Part shown: one piece after another, positions 8,949 through 18,325 of the stretch
Layout: each line of letters opens with the position of its first letter
Numbering within the stretch: position 1 is the stretch's first letter
Assembly (NCBI GenBank): GCA_003232915.1
Contig: QIKE01000057.1
Span: 1 to 33,122, forward strand
From: Bacteroidota bacterium
GTDB taxonomy: Bacteria; Bacteroidota; Bacteroidia; Bacteroidales; F082
Length of the DNA stretch: 33,122 nucleotides
Direction: 5' to 3'
The notes under the pieces: model-generated
Databases searched by the model: none
What the model was told of the DNA's origin: nothing
What the model saw: only the letters and a program-made list of their open reading frames with translations
Program-made: the position numbers and the translations under genes

Positions 8949-11435
8949 ATGAAACATCAGGTATATACCGGAAAACAGCTTGCGCAAATTGTATCTGCCA
9001 TAAAAACTTGTGGTAGGATAAAGGATATGAGGGTAACCGATATCCTTATTGATAGTCGCCGTTTGATAAGTTCCGACAACTGCTTGTTTTTTGCATTAAC
9101 TACAAGGCGCAACGATGGACATAAATACATCGAAGGTCTGTATAAAAAGGGCGTTCGCTTTTTTATGGTAGATACGAAATTTAAAGATACCGGAAATTTT
9201 CCCGATGCTATATTTTTTATCGTCGCCAATACTCTTAAAGCTTTACAGGCTTTGGCAGCATATCACCGGGCGCAATTCAACATTCCCGTAATCGGTATTA
9301 CCGGCAGTAATGGCAAAACTGTAGTGAAAGAGTGGTTGTATCAGTTGTTGAATCCCGATAAAAAAATTATTCGCAGTCCTAAAAGTTACAATTCTCAAAT
9401 CGGTGTTCCGCTATCGGTTTGGCAAATCAACAACGACCACAAATTGGCCATTTTCGAAGCGGGTATCTCCGAACCTAACGAAATGGAAAATTTGCAGTCC
9501 ATCATTAATCCTACACTCGGAATATTTACCAACATAGGAGAAGCACATGGCGAAAATTTTATCAGCAACATTCAAAAAACCGGTGAAAAACTGAAACTTT
9601 TTACCAAAGTGGAAACACTAATTTATAATAGCGATCAAAAAGACATTCAGCAAGTGGTTATTCGCTCGGGGGTTCTCGAAAACATTAAAACTTTTGTTTG
9701 GGGCAAAGCTAACGACGACAACCTCAAAATAAGTGGAGTTGAAACAGGTGAAAACGAAACTCGTATTACGGGAACTTATAAAAACGAACTGATAAATATC
9801 ACAATTCCTTTTACTGACAGGGCGTCCGTTGAGAATGCCATTCATTGCTGGGCAATGATGTTATTACTCGGATATTCAAACGATATTATCCGGAAAAGAA
9901 TGCCTAAGTTAGCTCCTATTGCTATGCGCCTCGAACAAAAGGAAGGAATCAACAACTGTACTATCATCAACGATTCGTATAATTCCGATTTCAATTCGCT
10001 AAGCATTGCCATTGATTTTTTAAACCAACAAAATCAGCATCGCGAAAAAGTAGTAATTTTATCCGATATCTTACAAAGTGGTCGAAACGATGTAGATTTG
10101 TATTGCGATGTAGCGGCTTTATTCAAAAAGAAAAATATTGATAAACTCATTGGCATAGGTTCTACAATATCGAAATATGCTGATAAATTTTCGTGTGATA
10201 AAGTTTTTTATACTACCACTGCCGATTTTCTAACTAATTTTCAATTGACTTCGTTAAAAAATCAAGCCATATTGCTTAAGGGTGCCCGAATATTTGAATT
10301 TGAGCGTATTAGTCGTTTTATGCAGCAAAAAGTTCACGAAACTGTTTTGGAAATTAACCTTACGGCATTGGTAAACAATTTGAATTTCTTTCGCTCAAAA
10401 ATCAATAAAGAAACAAAAATTATGGCTATGGTTAAGGCTTTTTCGTACGGTAGCGGAAGTTTCGAGATTGCTAATGTATTGCAATATCATCAGGTTGATT
10501 ATCTTGCTGTTGCCTTTGCCGACGAAGGTGTGGAATTACGTAAAGCAGGAATTACCCTCCCGGTAATGGTAATGAATCCCGAAGAGTACGCCTTCGACCT
10601 TATGATAAAACACCAGCTTGAGCCTGAAATATTCAGTTTCAGAACTTTGAAGATGCTCGAAAAGGCCATAAAAAGGAATGCCTTACCAGAAAACAAACCT
10701 GTTAAAGTTCATATTAAATTAGAAACAGGAATGAACCGGCTTGGTTTTGTAGAAGAAGAAGTAGAACCGTTGATAGAGCGCCTGTTTAAAAACCCTTTTA
10801 TTTATGTACAATCGGTTTTTTCGCATCTTGCGGCTAGCGACAAACCCGAATTTGATAATTTTAGTAGAACACAAATAGAACGGTTTTCTACAATAGCTCA
10901 GCATATTATAAATGCCGCCGACCATCCCGTTATGATGCATATCCTTAACTCGGCAGGTATTCTTCACTTTCGCAATGCACAATTCGATATGGTTCGTCTC
11001 GGCATTGGCCTTTACGGAATTTCTAATACAAAAGAAATAGGTTTGCAGCAAGTTACATCTCTAAAATCAGAAATCGTAAGAATAAAAAATATTAAAAAAG
11101 GTGAGTCGGTGGGATATAATCGTAACTTTATTGCCGAACAAGATATGCAAATAGGTATTGTATCAATCGGTTATGCCGACGGCCTAATGCGATACCTCGG
11201 TAACGGCAAGCTGCAATTATGGTTGAAAAACCAAGCAGTGCCCGTTATCGGTGATATCTGTATGGATATGTGTTCCATCGATCTTAGTGGCACAAAAGCC
11301 AGAGAGGGCGAAATTGTTGTTGTATTCGACGAAAAACACCCTGTTGCCGAAGTAGCTACTATTGCTCAAACCATCCCTTACGAAATTCTTAGCCGCATTT
11401 CGCGACGCGTGAAAAGGGTTTATTTTCATGAATGA
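8949..11435 (+). CDS. murF-alr: Bifunctional MurF / alanine racemase fusion
   Basis: An 828-residue cytoplasmic protein. Residues ~1-455 are a Mur ligase (MurF, adds D-Ala-D-Ala to UDP-MurNAc-tripeptide) with the ATP loop GITGSNGKT (116-124), ESAGI-like FEAGISEPNEM, and INDSYNSDFNS. Residues ~459-828 are an alanine racemase. PLP is bound by Lys496 (MAMVKAFSYGSGSFEI), and the second catalytic base is Tyr742 in SIGYADG, followed by CMDMCSIDLS. The fusion is a recognised Bacteroidetes arrangement. It puts D-Ala production and its use in the wall precursor in one chain, with Ddl (12582-13568) supplying the intermediate step. Both active sites look intact. It is co-oriented with pdxA with a 1-bp gap. 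Confidence 0.95.
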   Translation: MKHQVYTGKQLAQIVSAIKTCGRIKDMRVTDILIDSRRLISSDNCLFFALTTRRNDGHKYIEGLYKKGVRFFMVDTKFKDTGNFPDAIFFIVANTLKALQALAAYHRAQFNIPVIGITGSNGKTVVKEWLYQLLNPDKKIIRSPKSYNSQIGVPLSVWQINNDHKLAIFEAGISEPNEMENLQSIINPTLGIFTNIGEAHGENFISNIQKTGEKLKLFTKVETLIYNSDQKDIQQVVIRSGVLENIKTFVWGKANDDNLKISGVETGENETRITGTYKNELINITIPFTDRASVENAIHCWAMMLLLGYSNDIIRKRMPKLAPIAMRLEQKEGINNCTIINDSYNSDFNSLSIAIDFLNQQNQHREKVVILSDILQSGRNDVDLYCDVAALFKKKNIDKLIGIGSTISKYADKFSCDKVFYTTTADFLTNFQLTSLKNQAILLKGARIFEFERISRFMQQKVHETVLEINLTALVNNLNFFRSKINKETKIMAMVKAFSYGSGSFEIANVLQYHQVDYLAVAFADEGVELRKAGITLPVMVMNPEEYAFDLMIKHQLEPEIFSFRTLKMLEKAIKRNALPENKPVKVHIKLETGMNRLGFVEEEVEPLIERLFKNPFIYVQSVFSHLAASDKPEFDNFSRTQIERFSTIAQHIINAADHPVMMHILNSAGILHFRNAQFDMVRLGIGLYGISNTKEIGLQQVTSLKSEIVRIKNIKKGESVGYNRNFIAEQDMQIGIVSIGYADGLMRYLGNGKLQLWLKNQAVPVIGDICMDMCSIDLSGTKAREGEIVVVFDEKHPVAEVATIAQTIPYEILSRISRRVKRVYFHE

Positions 11436-11586
11436 GTGACCGGCTCGAAAAGCATTGTTAATAATTTTTTAGCATCACAATTTCGTAACGATGTTGGTCA
11501 TAGATATTTCAGCACAAGATAAAAAGTGATTTTAATCTTTTTAACAAACCTAAGAAAAATTGGAGGGAAAAACACGAATAAGTCCT

Positions 11587-11883
11587 TTATTTCCCTTCTT
11601 TTTCCCTGATAACCACAAATATATCTTCATTGTCTTTTTTCATAAAATACTTTTCGCGGGCATATTTTTCAAGTTGGGCAGTGTCATATCGCAATGCTTT
11701 GATGGCTTTTTGAGTTTTGTGAATTTCGTCTTGGTAATAACGTTTTTGCTCTTTAAGCTTTTCAATGGTCCGCCTTTGGACAAAATGCCGATACAAACCG
11801 TTGTTTCTTGATAAAAGTAGCAACAACAAAAAAAGTAATGTTGCCCAAAAATAGCGATTCGTTATCATTTTTTTTAAACCCAT
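11587..11883 (-). CDS. FtsB/DivIC-like septum formation initiator protein
   Basis: A 98-residue bitopic protein. A short basic cytoplasmic N-terminus is followed by one membrane helix (residues ~12-26, FWATLLFLLLLLLS), then a heptad-like coiled coil (RRTIEKLKEQKRYYQDEIHK), and the conserved C-terminal box LEKYAREKYFMKKDNEDIFV. This is the DivIC/FtsB architecture, which links FtsQ and FtsL in the divisome. An alternative start is Met6. It stands alone on the minus strand, convergent with murF-alr. A role in division fits its cell-wall neighbours. Confidence 0.88.
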   Translation of the reverse strand: MGLKKMITNRYFWATLLFLLLLLLSRNNGLYRHFVQRRTIEKLKEQKRYYQDEIHKTQKAIKALRYDTAQLEKYAREKYFMKKDNEDIFVVIREKEGK

Positions 11884-12020
11884 ATTTTAGCTGATTCTTT
11901 GTAAGCAAAAGTACAATTTGCAAACTTATGAAATATAGTTTCTGTCCGTTTTTTTTTATTTTTTTGCTGGAACGCAATATATACAGATTTTATTTGCAAA
12001 TTTACAGCTGAATTCATCTT

Positions 12021-12050
12021 TATTTTAATCATCAATATTTTAATCATCAT
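12021..12050 (+). repeat. 15-bp tandem duplication over a start codon
   Basis: TATTTTAATCATCAA (12021-12035) is followed at once by TATTTTAATCATCAT (12036-12050). The second copy's last base belongs to the ATG of the next gene (12049-12051). The single mismatch is the base that creates the start codon. Confidence 0.8.
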
Positions 12051-12441
12051 GGAATACGAAAGTAACCTTACGGAAGAAAAATTTGTAAAAGAAGTCAGTT
12101 ATGTGTTATACAGTGGCAAAGGCTGGATGAAATTTTATGGCATTATCACCGTTATTGTCGGAATTCTTTCAGCAATATCAATTGTTGGAATACTATATGC
12201 TTGGCTTCCCATTTGGCTTGGCGTGTTGATATACGGTACTGCCAACAAAGTGGATATGGCCTATCGTACCGGCGACAAACAAGCTTTTATCGAAGCTCAA
12301 AAAAAACTCAATACTTTTTTTGTTATCAATTCGGTTATTATTTTAATAGGGATAATTATTTCGGCGGTGGTGTTAATTGCATTTTTCGGCGGTTTTATGC
12401 AGGGCTACTTAAGCCAAATTAATAGGCATAATTTTTATTAA
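12049..12441 (+). CDS. Small membrane protein, DUF5362-like
   Basis: A 130-residue protein with an acidic N-terminus, two hydrophobic stretches close together (about residues 27-65, YGIITVIVGILSAISIVGIL and AWLPIWLGVLIYGTA), a soluble loop (TGDKQAFIEAQKKLNTFF) and a further long hydrophobic segment (~88-115). The pattern, with ANKVDMAYRTGD between segments, resembles small Bacteroidetes membrane proteins annotated as DUF5362; I assign this tentatively. Function is unknown. It has its own AT-rich leader and no co-oriented partner. Confidence 0.75.
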   Translation: MEYESNLTEEKFVKEVSYVLYSGKGWMKFYGIITVIVGILSAISIVGILYAWLPIWLGVLIYGTANKVDMAYRTGDKQAFIEAQKKLNTFFVINSVIILIGIIISAVVLIAFFGGFMQGYLSQINRHNFY

Positions 12442-12581
12442 ATTCTTATAATAAATAAAATCGATCGGCATATTGTTAGCTTATTTAATGACGAAGTAAA
12501 ATAGTAGATAGCGGTATAAAAAGTGTGTTTTTTTGGAATGCGTTTTTTTTTTAAAATGCGGGAAACAACTGAGCTTAATTA

Positions 12582-13568
12582 TTATTGCCTTGTCTTTTGT
12601 TCCAAAGCTTCTTCAACAATCATCTCGAAAAAGTCGTTCATCGTAAGGCCGAAAGCTTGTGCTTGTTGCGGTATGATACTTGCTGCCGATATACCCGGAA
12701 TAGAGTTTAACTCCAAAAAATAGATATCTTCGTCAGTAAGGATAAAGTCGAAACGAACAAATCCACGGCAGTCCGTTTTGCGAAACAAAAATGACGATAG
12801 TGCTTTTATATCGTTGGCAATATATTCCTCAATAGGCGCAGGAGTAATTTCGTCGGATTTACCATGGTACTTGGCTTCGTAATCGAAAAAATCGTTTTCA
12901 CTTACAATTTCCGTCAACGGAAAAACAAGGAGTTCGTTTTTGTATTTCAGTAGGCCACAAGCAATTTCACGACCCACGATAGCTTCTTCAACAATTATTC
13001 TGTTGTCGTAACGAAAAGCTTCTGCAATGGCTTTTGGCAAATCATCGGCTTTTTTCACTTTCGACACTCCCACACTCGAACCACTCGACGAAGGTTTAAC
13101 AAAGACAGGAAGTCCGAGAGTTTCCACAACCTTTTTTATATCAATATTATCATCTTTTGTAAACGAAAAAGACTGGGCTGTTTTAATTCCGAAAGAATCT
13201 ACAAAGTGATTGCAATAATATTTGTTAAAACTCAATACCGAAGCATCAACTCCGCAGGAAGTATAAGGAATTTCTAATAAGTCGAAATAAGCCGGGAGAC
13301 GTCCATTTTCACCAGGATTGCCGTGTATCGCATTGAAAACCGCATCGAAGTAAATCGTTTTGTTTTCTAAAGTCAGGCTAAAATCAGCTTTGTTAAGCAA
13401 GCGTTTTTTTCCGTTTTCCATTGGGTAATACCATTTTTTTTCTTTAATAAAAAGAATGTAGCAATTGTATTTTTTGGGAGAAAGATGTTTTTTCACCATT
13501 TTGGCACTCTCAATTGAAATCTCGTATTCCCCCGAATTTCCTCCGCAAACGATGGCAATGTTTTTCAT
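12582..13568 (-). CDS. ddl: D-alanine--D-alanine ligase
   Basis: A 328-residue ATP-grasp enzyme that joins two D-Ala for peptidoglycan precursors. Features are IAIVCGGNSGEYEISI at the N-terminus (substrate-binding), the ATP-lid region VFVKPSSSGSSVGVSKV, and the metal site FVRFDFILTDEDIYFLELNSIPG, where Asp, Glu and Asn bind magnesium. The ATG at 13568 is chosen over the upstream one at 13613 because the family starts with this MKNIAIVCGG segment. The extra 15 residues would overlap the region just downstream of a likely promoter. Its product feeds the MurF part of the fusion at 8949. It is divergent from the PASTA gene. Confidence 0.95.
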   Translation of the reverse strand: MKNIAIVCGGNSGEYEISIESAKMVKKHLSPKKYNCYILFIKEKKWYYPMENGKKRLLNKADFSLTLENKTIYFDAVFNAIHGNPGENGRLPAYFDLLEIPYTSCGVDASVLSFNKYYCNHFVDSFGIKTAQSFSFTKDDNIDIKKVVETLGLPVFVKPSSSGSSVGVSKVKKADDLPKAIAEAFRYDNRIIVEEAIVGREIACGLLKYKNELLVFPLTEIVSENDFFDYEAKYHGKSDEITPAPIEEYIANDIKALSSFLFRKTDCRGFVRFDFILTDEDIYFLELNSIPGISAASIIPQQAQAFGLTMNDFFEMIVEEALEQKTRQ

Positions 13569-13627
13569 AATTCTATTCACAATAATTTTTACCTTTGTCG
13601 TTGTTTTGAACAATATATTTTATTGAA

Positions 13628-13635
13628 CAAAGTTA
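13628..13635 (-). promoter_or_regulatory. Probable ddl promoter -7 box
   Basis: On the minus strand this reads TAACTTTG, matching the Bacteroidetes -7 consensus TAnnTTTG. A TTG lies 22 bases upstream (13660-13658). It lies about 60 bases upstream of the ddl ATG. Confidence 0.5.
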
Positions 13636-13681
13636 AGGAGTTATAGCCGTATTTTAACAATTTACAGTTAAAAAATTTAAG

Positions 13682-14518
13682 ATGGGTTTTTTTTATTTCT
13701 TAGGTAAGAAAAAATTTTATCTTCACTTGTTGATAGCCATTGTGGTTACGGTAATTATTTTTTGGGCCACACTGGAAGCTCTAAGTGTTTATACGCGACA
13801 CGGTGAAGTATACCTTGTGCCCGATTTTTCGGGAAAAACCGTCAAAGAGTTACAAGAAAAAGGCTACAACGAATACTTCGACTTACTTGTTATTGACTCG
13901 GTTTACGATCGTCATAACAACAAAGGAGATATTGTTTTGCAGAATCCGGCTTCAGGTTCCAAAGTAAAAAAAGGACGACATGTTTATCTTACTGTTGTAG
14001 CGCAAGCTCCCGAAAAAGTTACAATGCCAAACCTTAGGAATCTATCTTTACGTCAAGCACTAGTTACACTTGATGGAAAAGGCCTACGTGTTGGCAAACT
14101 TGAATTTGTCGATTATTTTGCACGTAATGCTGTTGTGGACCAATTGCTTTCCGGCGAGCCGGTGGAAACGGGAACCGAATTACCCATAGGTACGGTTATC
14201 GACCTTGTTGTGGGTATCGGCAAGAGTAAAGTGGGTGTTAATATTCCGTTTTTGATAGGAAAAAAGTCCATTGATGCACGTGGAGAATTGCATTTTGCGT
14301 CGTTGAATGTGGGTAAAGAATATTTTCTCGACGGCAACGACACCACACATGCTCGGGTTTTTAAAACAGAACCTACATTTACAAAAAACGAAGAAGTTCC
14401 GCTCGGGACAGCAATAAATTTATGGTACAGATCAGATCAATTATTCGATTTTGACGCTTACATTCGCCAATTGCTTTCCGATACTTTACAAGGCGACACA
14501 ACAAATAATAATCAGTAA
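13682..14518 (+). CDS. Membrane-anchored PASTA-domain protein
   Basis: A 278-residue protein with one N-terminal membrane helix (~residues 13-35, FYLHLLIAIVVTVIIFW) and three consecutive PASTA-type repeats: about 40-107 (VPDFSGKTVKELQEKGY), 108-180 (MPNLRNLSLRQALVTLDGKG, ending in GTVIDLVVGIG) and 181-255 (IPFLIGKKSIDARGELHFAS, ending in GTAINLWY). PASTA domains bind peptidoglycan stems or beta-lactams in kinases and PBPs. Here there is no kinase or PBP domain, so it is probably a periplasmic wall-sensing or scaffold protein. It sits between ddl (divergent) and the T9SS protein/rluD genes; PASTA, ddl and rluD are often neighbours in Bacteroidetes. Confidence 0.88.
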   Translation: MGFFYFLGKKKFYLHLLIAIVVTVIIFWATLEALSVYTRHGEVYLVPDFSGKTVKELQEKGYNEYFDLLVIDSVYDRHNNKGDIVLQNPASGSKVKKGRHVYLTVVAQAPEKVTMPNLRNLSLRQALVTLDGKGLRVGKLEFVDYFARNAVVDQLLSGEPVETGTELPIGTVIDLVVGIGKSKVGVNIPFLIGKKSIDARGELHFASLNVGKEYFLDGNDTTHARVFKTEPTFTKNEEVPLGTAINLWYRSDQLFDFDAYIRQLLSDTLQGDTTNNNQ

Positions 14519-14525
14519 GACATTG

Positions 14526-16673
14526 ATGAAAATTTTTAAAATATTTTGTATAACGATATTTTTCTTTTCAGGGAATGTTTTTGGACAGGAAAGGTTAACC
14601 GGAATTCAAATCAACGAAAAAGTGGCAAAAGTTGCTGCCGGTATTGCCATTCGCAAAACTAAAAAGACTTACTCCGATGGCAGGCAAACACATAAAGAGG
14701 TTAAACAGCTTCCTTTTTTCGACGATTTTACCACCTCGAAAATTGTCCCCGACACTACCCTTTGGATCGACCATAGTGTTTTTATTAATAATGATTTTTC
14801 GTATTTTCCTCCCAACCTCAATGTAGCTACTTTCGACGCACTTGATTCTACGGGAAAAATATATGCCAATGCCGATTATATTGCTTTTCCTGCCGACGTG
14901 CTTACTTCGGTTCCCTTACGTACCGACTCGGTTTTCAGTCCCATAATACAAAAACTTTCTCCTTCCGATTCGCTTTATCTGAGTTTCTATTATCAGCCAC
15001 AAGGTAGAGGTAATGCACCCGAAGAATGGGATACCCTGATTTTGGAAATGAGTTATTTAACGGGCGATACCGTTTTTTCGCATATTGATTCCATTTGGGT
15101 TTCGGCAAGCATTTATCTCAAAAACGAACAAGATACAATCTTCCCTTTCGATACTTTATGGGCAACTCCCGGTTGCAGCCCAAATATGTATATTATTAAT
15201 TACAAAACACTTGTTTGGGGCGACTTGGTTAGAATGCCCTGCGACTCGGTGATGGTTCCCGAACGAAAATGGAAAGAAGTTTGGAAAGCCAATGGGATGA
15301 AACTCAGTGATTTTCAAAAAAAATATGGGAAAAATTTTGTTAGAGTGATGATACCGATTACCGACACCGATTTCTTTTTCAAGAGTTTTCAGTTCCGGTT
15401 TCGTAATTATGCCAGTATTGCCAACGACATTAACCCCTCTGAAAAAAGTAATTGCGATGAATGGAACGTCGATTTTGTTTATTTAAACTACAACCGGAGT
15501 ATCGGCGATACGACTTACCGGATGCTTACGTTTTCGGCACGGGCGCCATCTTTCCTAAAACACTATCAAGTAATGCCTTACCGGCAATATCGTGCCGATC
15601 CCACTAACTCTCTTCGCGAAACATTTCATATGTATATTGCCAACCTCGACAAGATAGAACACAACACAAAATACCGCTACGAAGTTTACGGCACCGACGG
15701 TACTTTTTATTATGACCACAACGGCGGAAGCTGCAATTTACCACCTTTTTATACATTCGGATTTCAAAATTGCAATACTTCTTGCGGCCGTGCACATGCT
15801 TGTCCCACCGTCGATTATGCATTTAATATTGATTATTCGGTTGATACCGCTTCTTTTGTTATCAAACACTACATCAGCGATTCTTCACAAGGCAATTTCT
15901 TGGTCGATTCGGCCATTTACCGTCAAGGGTTTTACAACTATTTTGCTTACGACGACGGCACACCCGAATTTGGTTATTTTCTTGAACCTACAGGTGCACA
16001 ATTGGCTTATCAGTTTAAGCTTACAATGGCCGATACTTTACAAGGAGTACAAATTTATTTCAGCCAACTTCAAGATGCCAACGATAGCAAATATTTTGAT
16101 CTGAAAGTTTGGGGAGACAATAACGGCAAACCCGGTGAACTTTTGTATTCGGAAGACAATAAACGTGTGAAATGGGAAAATGGCATTTACAGATTTTATC
16201 CTTATTTGTTTGAATACCCTTTTGTGGTTTCGGGAACTATTTATGTCGGCTACGAACAACAAGAAGGTGGAATAAATGTGGGTTTCGATGTAAACGACAA
16301 TGAAAAAAAACACATTTTTTATAATGTTGAAAATACTTGGTACCAGAGCAATTTCGATGGTGCTTTGCTCATTAGGCCTATTGTAGGAAGCCGGCTCGTT
16401 TTGGGTGAAAAAACATTTGGCAACTCCAGTAATCATCATCTGAAATTGTATCCGAATCCGGCAGACAACTACCTAAAATTTGATGCTTCTGTTCTTGTAA
16501 CAGGAAAACCTGCAGAGATGAAAATTTATTCTGTGTTCGGCCAATTGATACTACAAAAGCTTTTGAATAACAACACTATTGATATTGCCTTTTTGCGTGA
16601 AGGGATGTATATGCTTACACTTACAACTGACGGCAAATTGTACACAACAAAATTTTTGAAAAGAAGTAGATAA
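14526..16673 (+). CDS. Large secreted protein with T9SS type A sorting domain
   Basis: A 715-residue protein with a signal peptide (IFCITIFFFSGNVFGQ) and a C-terminal Por-sorting domain: KLYPNPADNYLKFDAS, MKIYSVFGQLILQK and GMYMLTLTTDGKLYTTKFL. This marks it for outer-membrane translocation by the type IX system and probably surface attachment or release. The ~600-residue middle is beta-rich, with many Asp/Tyr/Phe, a Cys-containing patch (NLPPFYTFGFQNCNTSCGR) and a segment (~530-600, LQGVQIYFSQL, GTIYVGYEQQ) typical of jelly-roll folds. I recognise no catalytic domain. The ATG at 14526, 7 bp after the PASTA stop, is chosen because it begins the signal peptide. It ends overlapping rluD by one base. 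Confidence 0.88.
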   Translation: MKIFKIFCITIFFFSGNVFGQERLTGIQINEKVAKVAAGIAIRKTKKTYSDGRQTHKEVKQLPFFDDFTTSKIVPDTTLWIDHSVFINNDFSYFPPNLNVATFDALDSTGKIYANADYIAFPADVLTSVPLRTDSVFSPIIQKLSPSDSLYLSFYYQPQGRGNAPEEWDTLILEMSYLTGDTVFSHIDSIWVSASIYLKNEQDTIFPFDTLWATPGCSPNMYIINYKTLVWGDLVRMPCDSVMVPERKWKEVWKANGMKLSDFQKKYGKNFVRVMIPITDTDFFFKSFQFRFRNYASIANDINPSEKSNCDEWNVDFVYLNYNRSIGDTTYRMLTFSARAPSFLKHYQVMPYRQYRADPTNSLRETFHMYIANLDKIEHNTKYRYEVYGTDGTFYYDHNGGSCNLPPFYTFGFQNCNTSCGRAHACPTVDYAFNIDYSVDTASFVIKHYISDSSQGNFLVDSAIYRQGFYNYFAYDDGTPEFGYFLEPTGAQLAYQFKLTMADTLQGVQIYFSQLQDANDSKYFDLKVWGDNNGKPGELLYSEDNKRVKWENGIYRFYPYLFEYPFVVSGTIYVGYEQQEGGINVGFDVNDNEKKHIFYNVENTWYQSNFDGALLIRPIVGSRLVLGEKTFGNSSNHHLKLYPNPADNYLKFDASVLVTGKPAEMKIYSVFGQLILQKLLNNNTIDIAFLREGMYMLTLTTDGKLYTTKFLKRSR

Positions 16674-17695
16674 TGTCAGAAAATCCCATAGAAGAAAATG
16701 CGATTTTGTACGAACATCATCGTATAACGATTGACCCAGGACAAATACCTTTGCGTATCGACAGATTTTTATTTAACCGCATCGAAAATGTGTCGCGCAA
16801 TAAAATACAAAACGCAGCCCGTGCAGGCAATATTCTTGTAAATGACAAGCCTGTAAAGCCCAATCATAAAATAAAGCCCGACGATGTTGTTTCGGTAGTG
16901 TTAAGTCATCCTCCGCGAAATGTGGAAATATTTCCCGAAGAAATACCTCTGCAAATTGTTTACGAAGATAAGGACGTAATTGTTGTAAACAAACAAGCCG
17001 GAATGGTTGTACATCCGGCACACGCCAATTATACAGGAACCTTGTTGAATGCGCTATCCGCACATTTTGCCAAAAATAATCGAGCCGAAGTGGAAAACGG
17101 TTTTGGATATCTTGTTCATCGTATTGATAAAGATACCAGTGGTTTACTACTTGTAGCCAAAAACGAATTGGCACAAAGTGTTTTGGCACGGCAATTTTTC
17201 GAACATACCGTTAAACGACTGTACAATGCAATGGTTTGGGGCGATTTTGAGGAAGATGATGGAACTATTAATGGAAATATTGGCCGTCATCCGAAAGATC
17301 GACGAAAGATGACTGTTTTTCCGAATGGAGAATATGGTCGTGAAGCAATTACAGAGTTTAAAATTTTAGAGCGATTCGGTTATGTAAGCCTTGTGGAGTG
17401 CCGATTAGAAACGGGTCGTACACATCAAATCAGGGCACATTTCCAATACATTGATCATCCGCTTTTCAATGATGAAAAATATGGCGGAAACCTAATCTTG
17501 AAAGGTACTACTTTCACCAAATACAAGCAGTTTGTACAAAATTGTTTTAAGATTATGCCACGACAATCTCTCCATGCTCGTTCACTTGGTTTTATTCATC
17601 CGTCCACGGGCAACGCAATGTTTTTTGATTCGGATTTGCCAGCCGATTTTCAAGAACTTGTTGAAAAATGGAAAAGTTATACCAACCAAAGATAA
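16673..17695 (+). CDS. rluD: RluD-type 23S rRNA pseudouridine synthase
   Basis: A 340-residue RNA-modifying enzyme. The N-terminal S4 domain (~22-85, LRIDRFLFNRIENVSRNKIQ and AGNILVNDKPVK) binds RNA. The catalytic domain has the RluA-family motif LVHRIDKDTSGLL with the nucleophile Asp152, plus LETGRTHQIRAHF and HPLFNDEKYGG. In E. coli RluD modifies helix 69 of 23S rRNA; the exact sites here are inferred. The start overlaps the T9SS gene's TAA (TAATG), so the two are translationally coupled. This is a chance operon mate rather than an obvious functional link. Confidence 0.92.
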   Translation: MSENPIEENAILYEHHRITIDPGQIPLRIDRFLFNRIENVSRNKIQNAARAGNILVNDKPVKPNHKIKPDDVVSVVLSHPPRNVEIFPEEIPLQIVYEDKDVIVVNKQAGMVVHPAHANYTGTLLNALSAHFAKNNRAEVENGFGYLVHRIDKDTSGLLLVAKNELAQSVLARQFFEHTVKRLYNAMVWGDFEEDDGTINGNIGRHPKDRRKMTVFPNGEYGREAITEFKILERFGYVSLVECRLETGRTHQIRAHFQYIDHPLFNDEKYGGNLILKGTTFTKYKQFVQNCFKIMPRQSLHARSLGFIHPSTGNAMFFDSDLPADFQELVEKWKSYTNQR

Positions 17696-18074
17696 TTGGG
17701 TTAAAAGAACAAGGGAGCAAGGGTGTGTAATGACGAGGGTCTGCCGCATGAAATGCGATGCTTACCCTATGAAATTTGAAGCACGAAAATATTTCTCAAT
17801 GGTAAGTAGGGTCTGCTGATTTTTTGAAAAACATAATTATAATATCGGTTATTCAAATAGATACTTCCAAACTAATCAATAGATCCGGGTTAAAAAATGC
17901 AGGGTTTTTTGTCCATTCGTTCAAAAACCTTTGTACTAATATTGAACAACTTTTTTCAAAATAAAAACATTTTAACAATACGTACCTGACGGCACTCAAC
18001 AAAAGGATACTTTTAATCTACTCCAACGAGACTAAAATGGCAGAATTAATATCTTAATAATCAAAATATTAAAT

Positions 18075-18226
18075 GAGTCCGGTGTAAAAAGGTTCTATAA
18101 TGATTTTAAGTAATTTTACCCCTAATTACCCTAAAGGGAAGTTGTTGAAAATAAGCTAATATTGTAGAGATGAGATAAGCTTTGATTTTAAATATTTACG
18201 CTTTTTTACCTTTTTAGACTGGACTC
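18075..18226. mobile_element. MITE-like element, copy 2 (152 bp)
   Basis: Same family as 6803-6940. The left end is GAGTCCGGTGTAAAAAGGTT (18075-18094); the right end is ACCTTTTTAGACTGGACTC (18208-18226). Seventeen of 20 end positions pair. A perfect 6-bp direct repeat TTAAAT flanks it (18069-18074 and 18227-18232). The interior shares TTTTACCCCT, CCCTAAAGGG and GAAGT with copy 1 but is otherwise diverged, and it is non-coding. Target duplications of 6 bp with different sequences in the two copies show independent insertions. Confidence 0.9.
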
Positions 18227-18259
18227 TTAAATAATAAAGAAACGATTTTACTGTGGCTT

Positions 18260-18325
18260 GTCCCGTAGGGACAACATTTTGGTAGTCAATAAATAAAGAA
18301 TAAAGAAGTGCCGTTAGGTACGACA
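18260..18325. repeat. Pair of related hairpin words
   Basis: GTCCC-GTA-GGGAC followed by AACATTTT (18260-18279) and GTGCC-GTT-AGGTAC followed by GACATATTTT (18308-18331) are related in structure and flanks, 48 bases apart. They resemble short palindromic repeats common between Bacteroidetes genes. No function is assigned. Confidence 0.5.

Noticed and set aside
13682-17695. A dedicated new system made of the PASTA protein, T9SS protein and rluD because they overlap or nearly touch
   Set aside because: PASTA, ddl and rluD are commonly neighbours in Bacteroidetes, and tight spacing alone does not show joint function.
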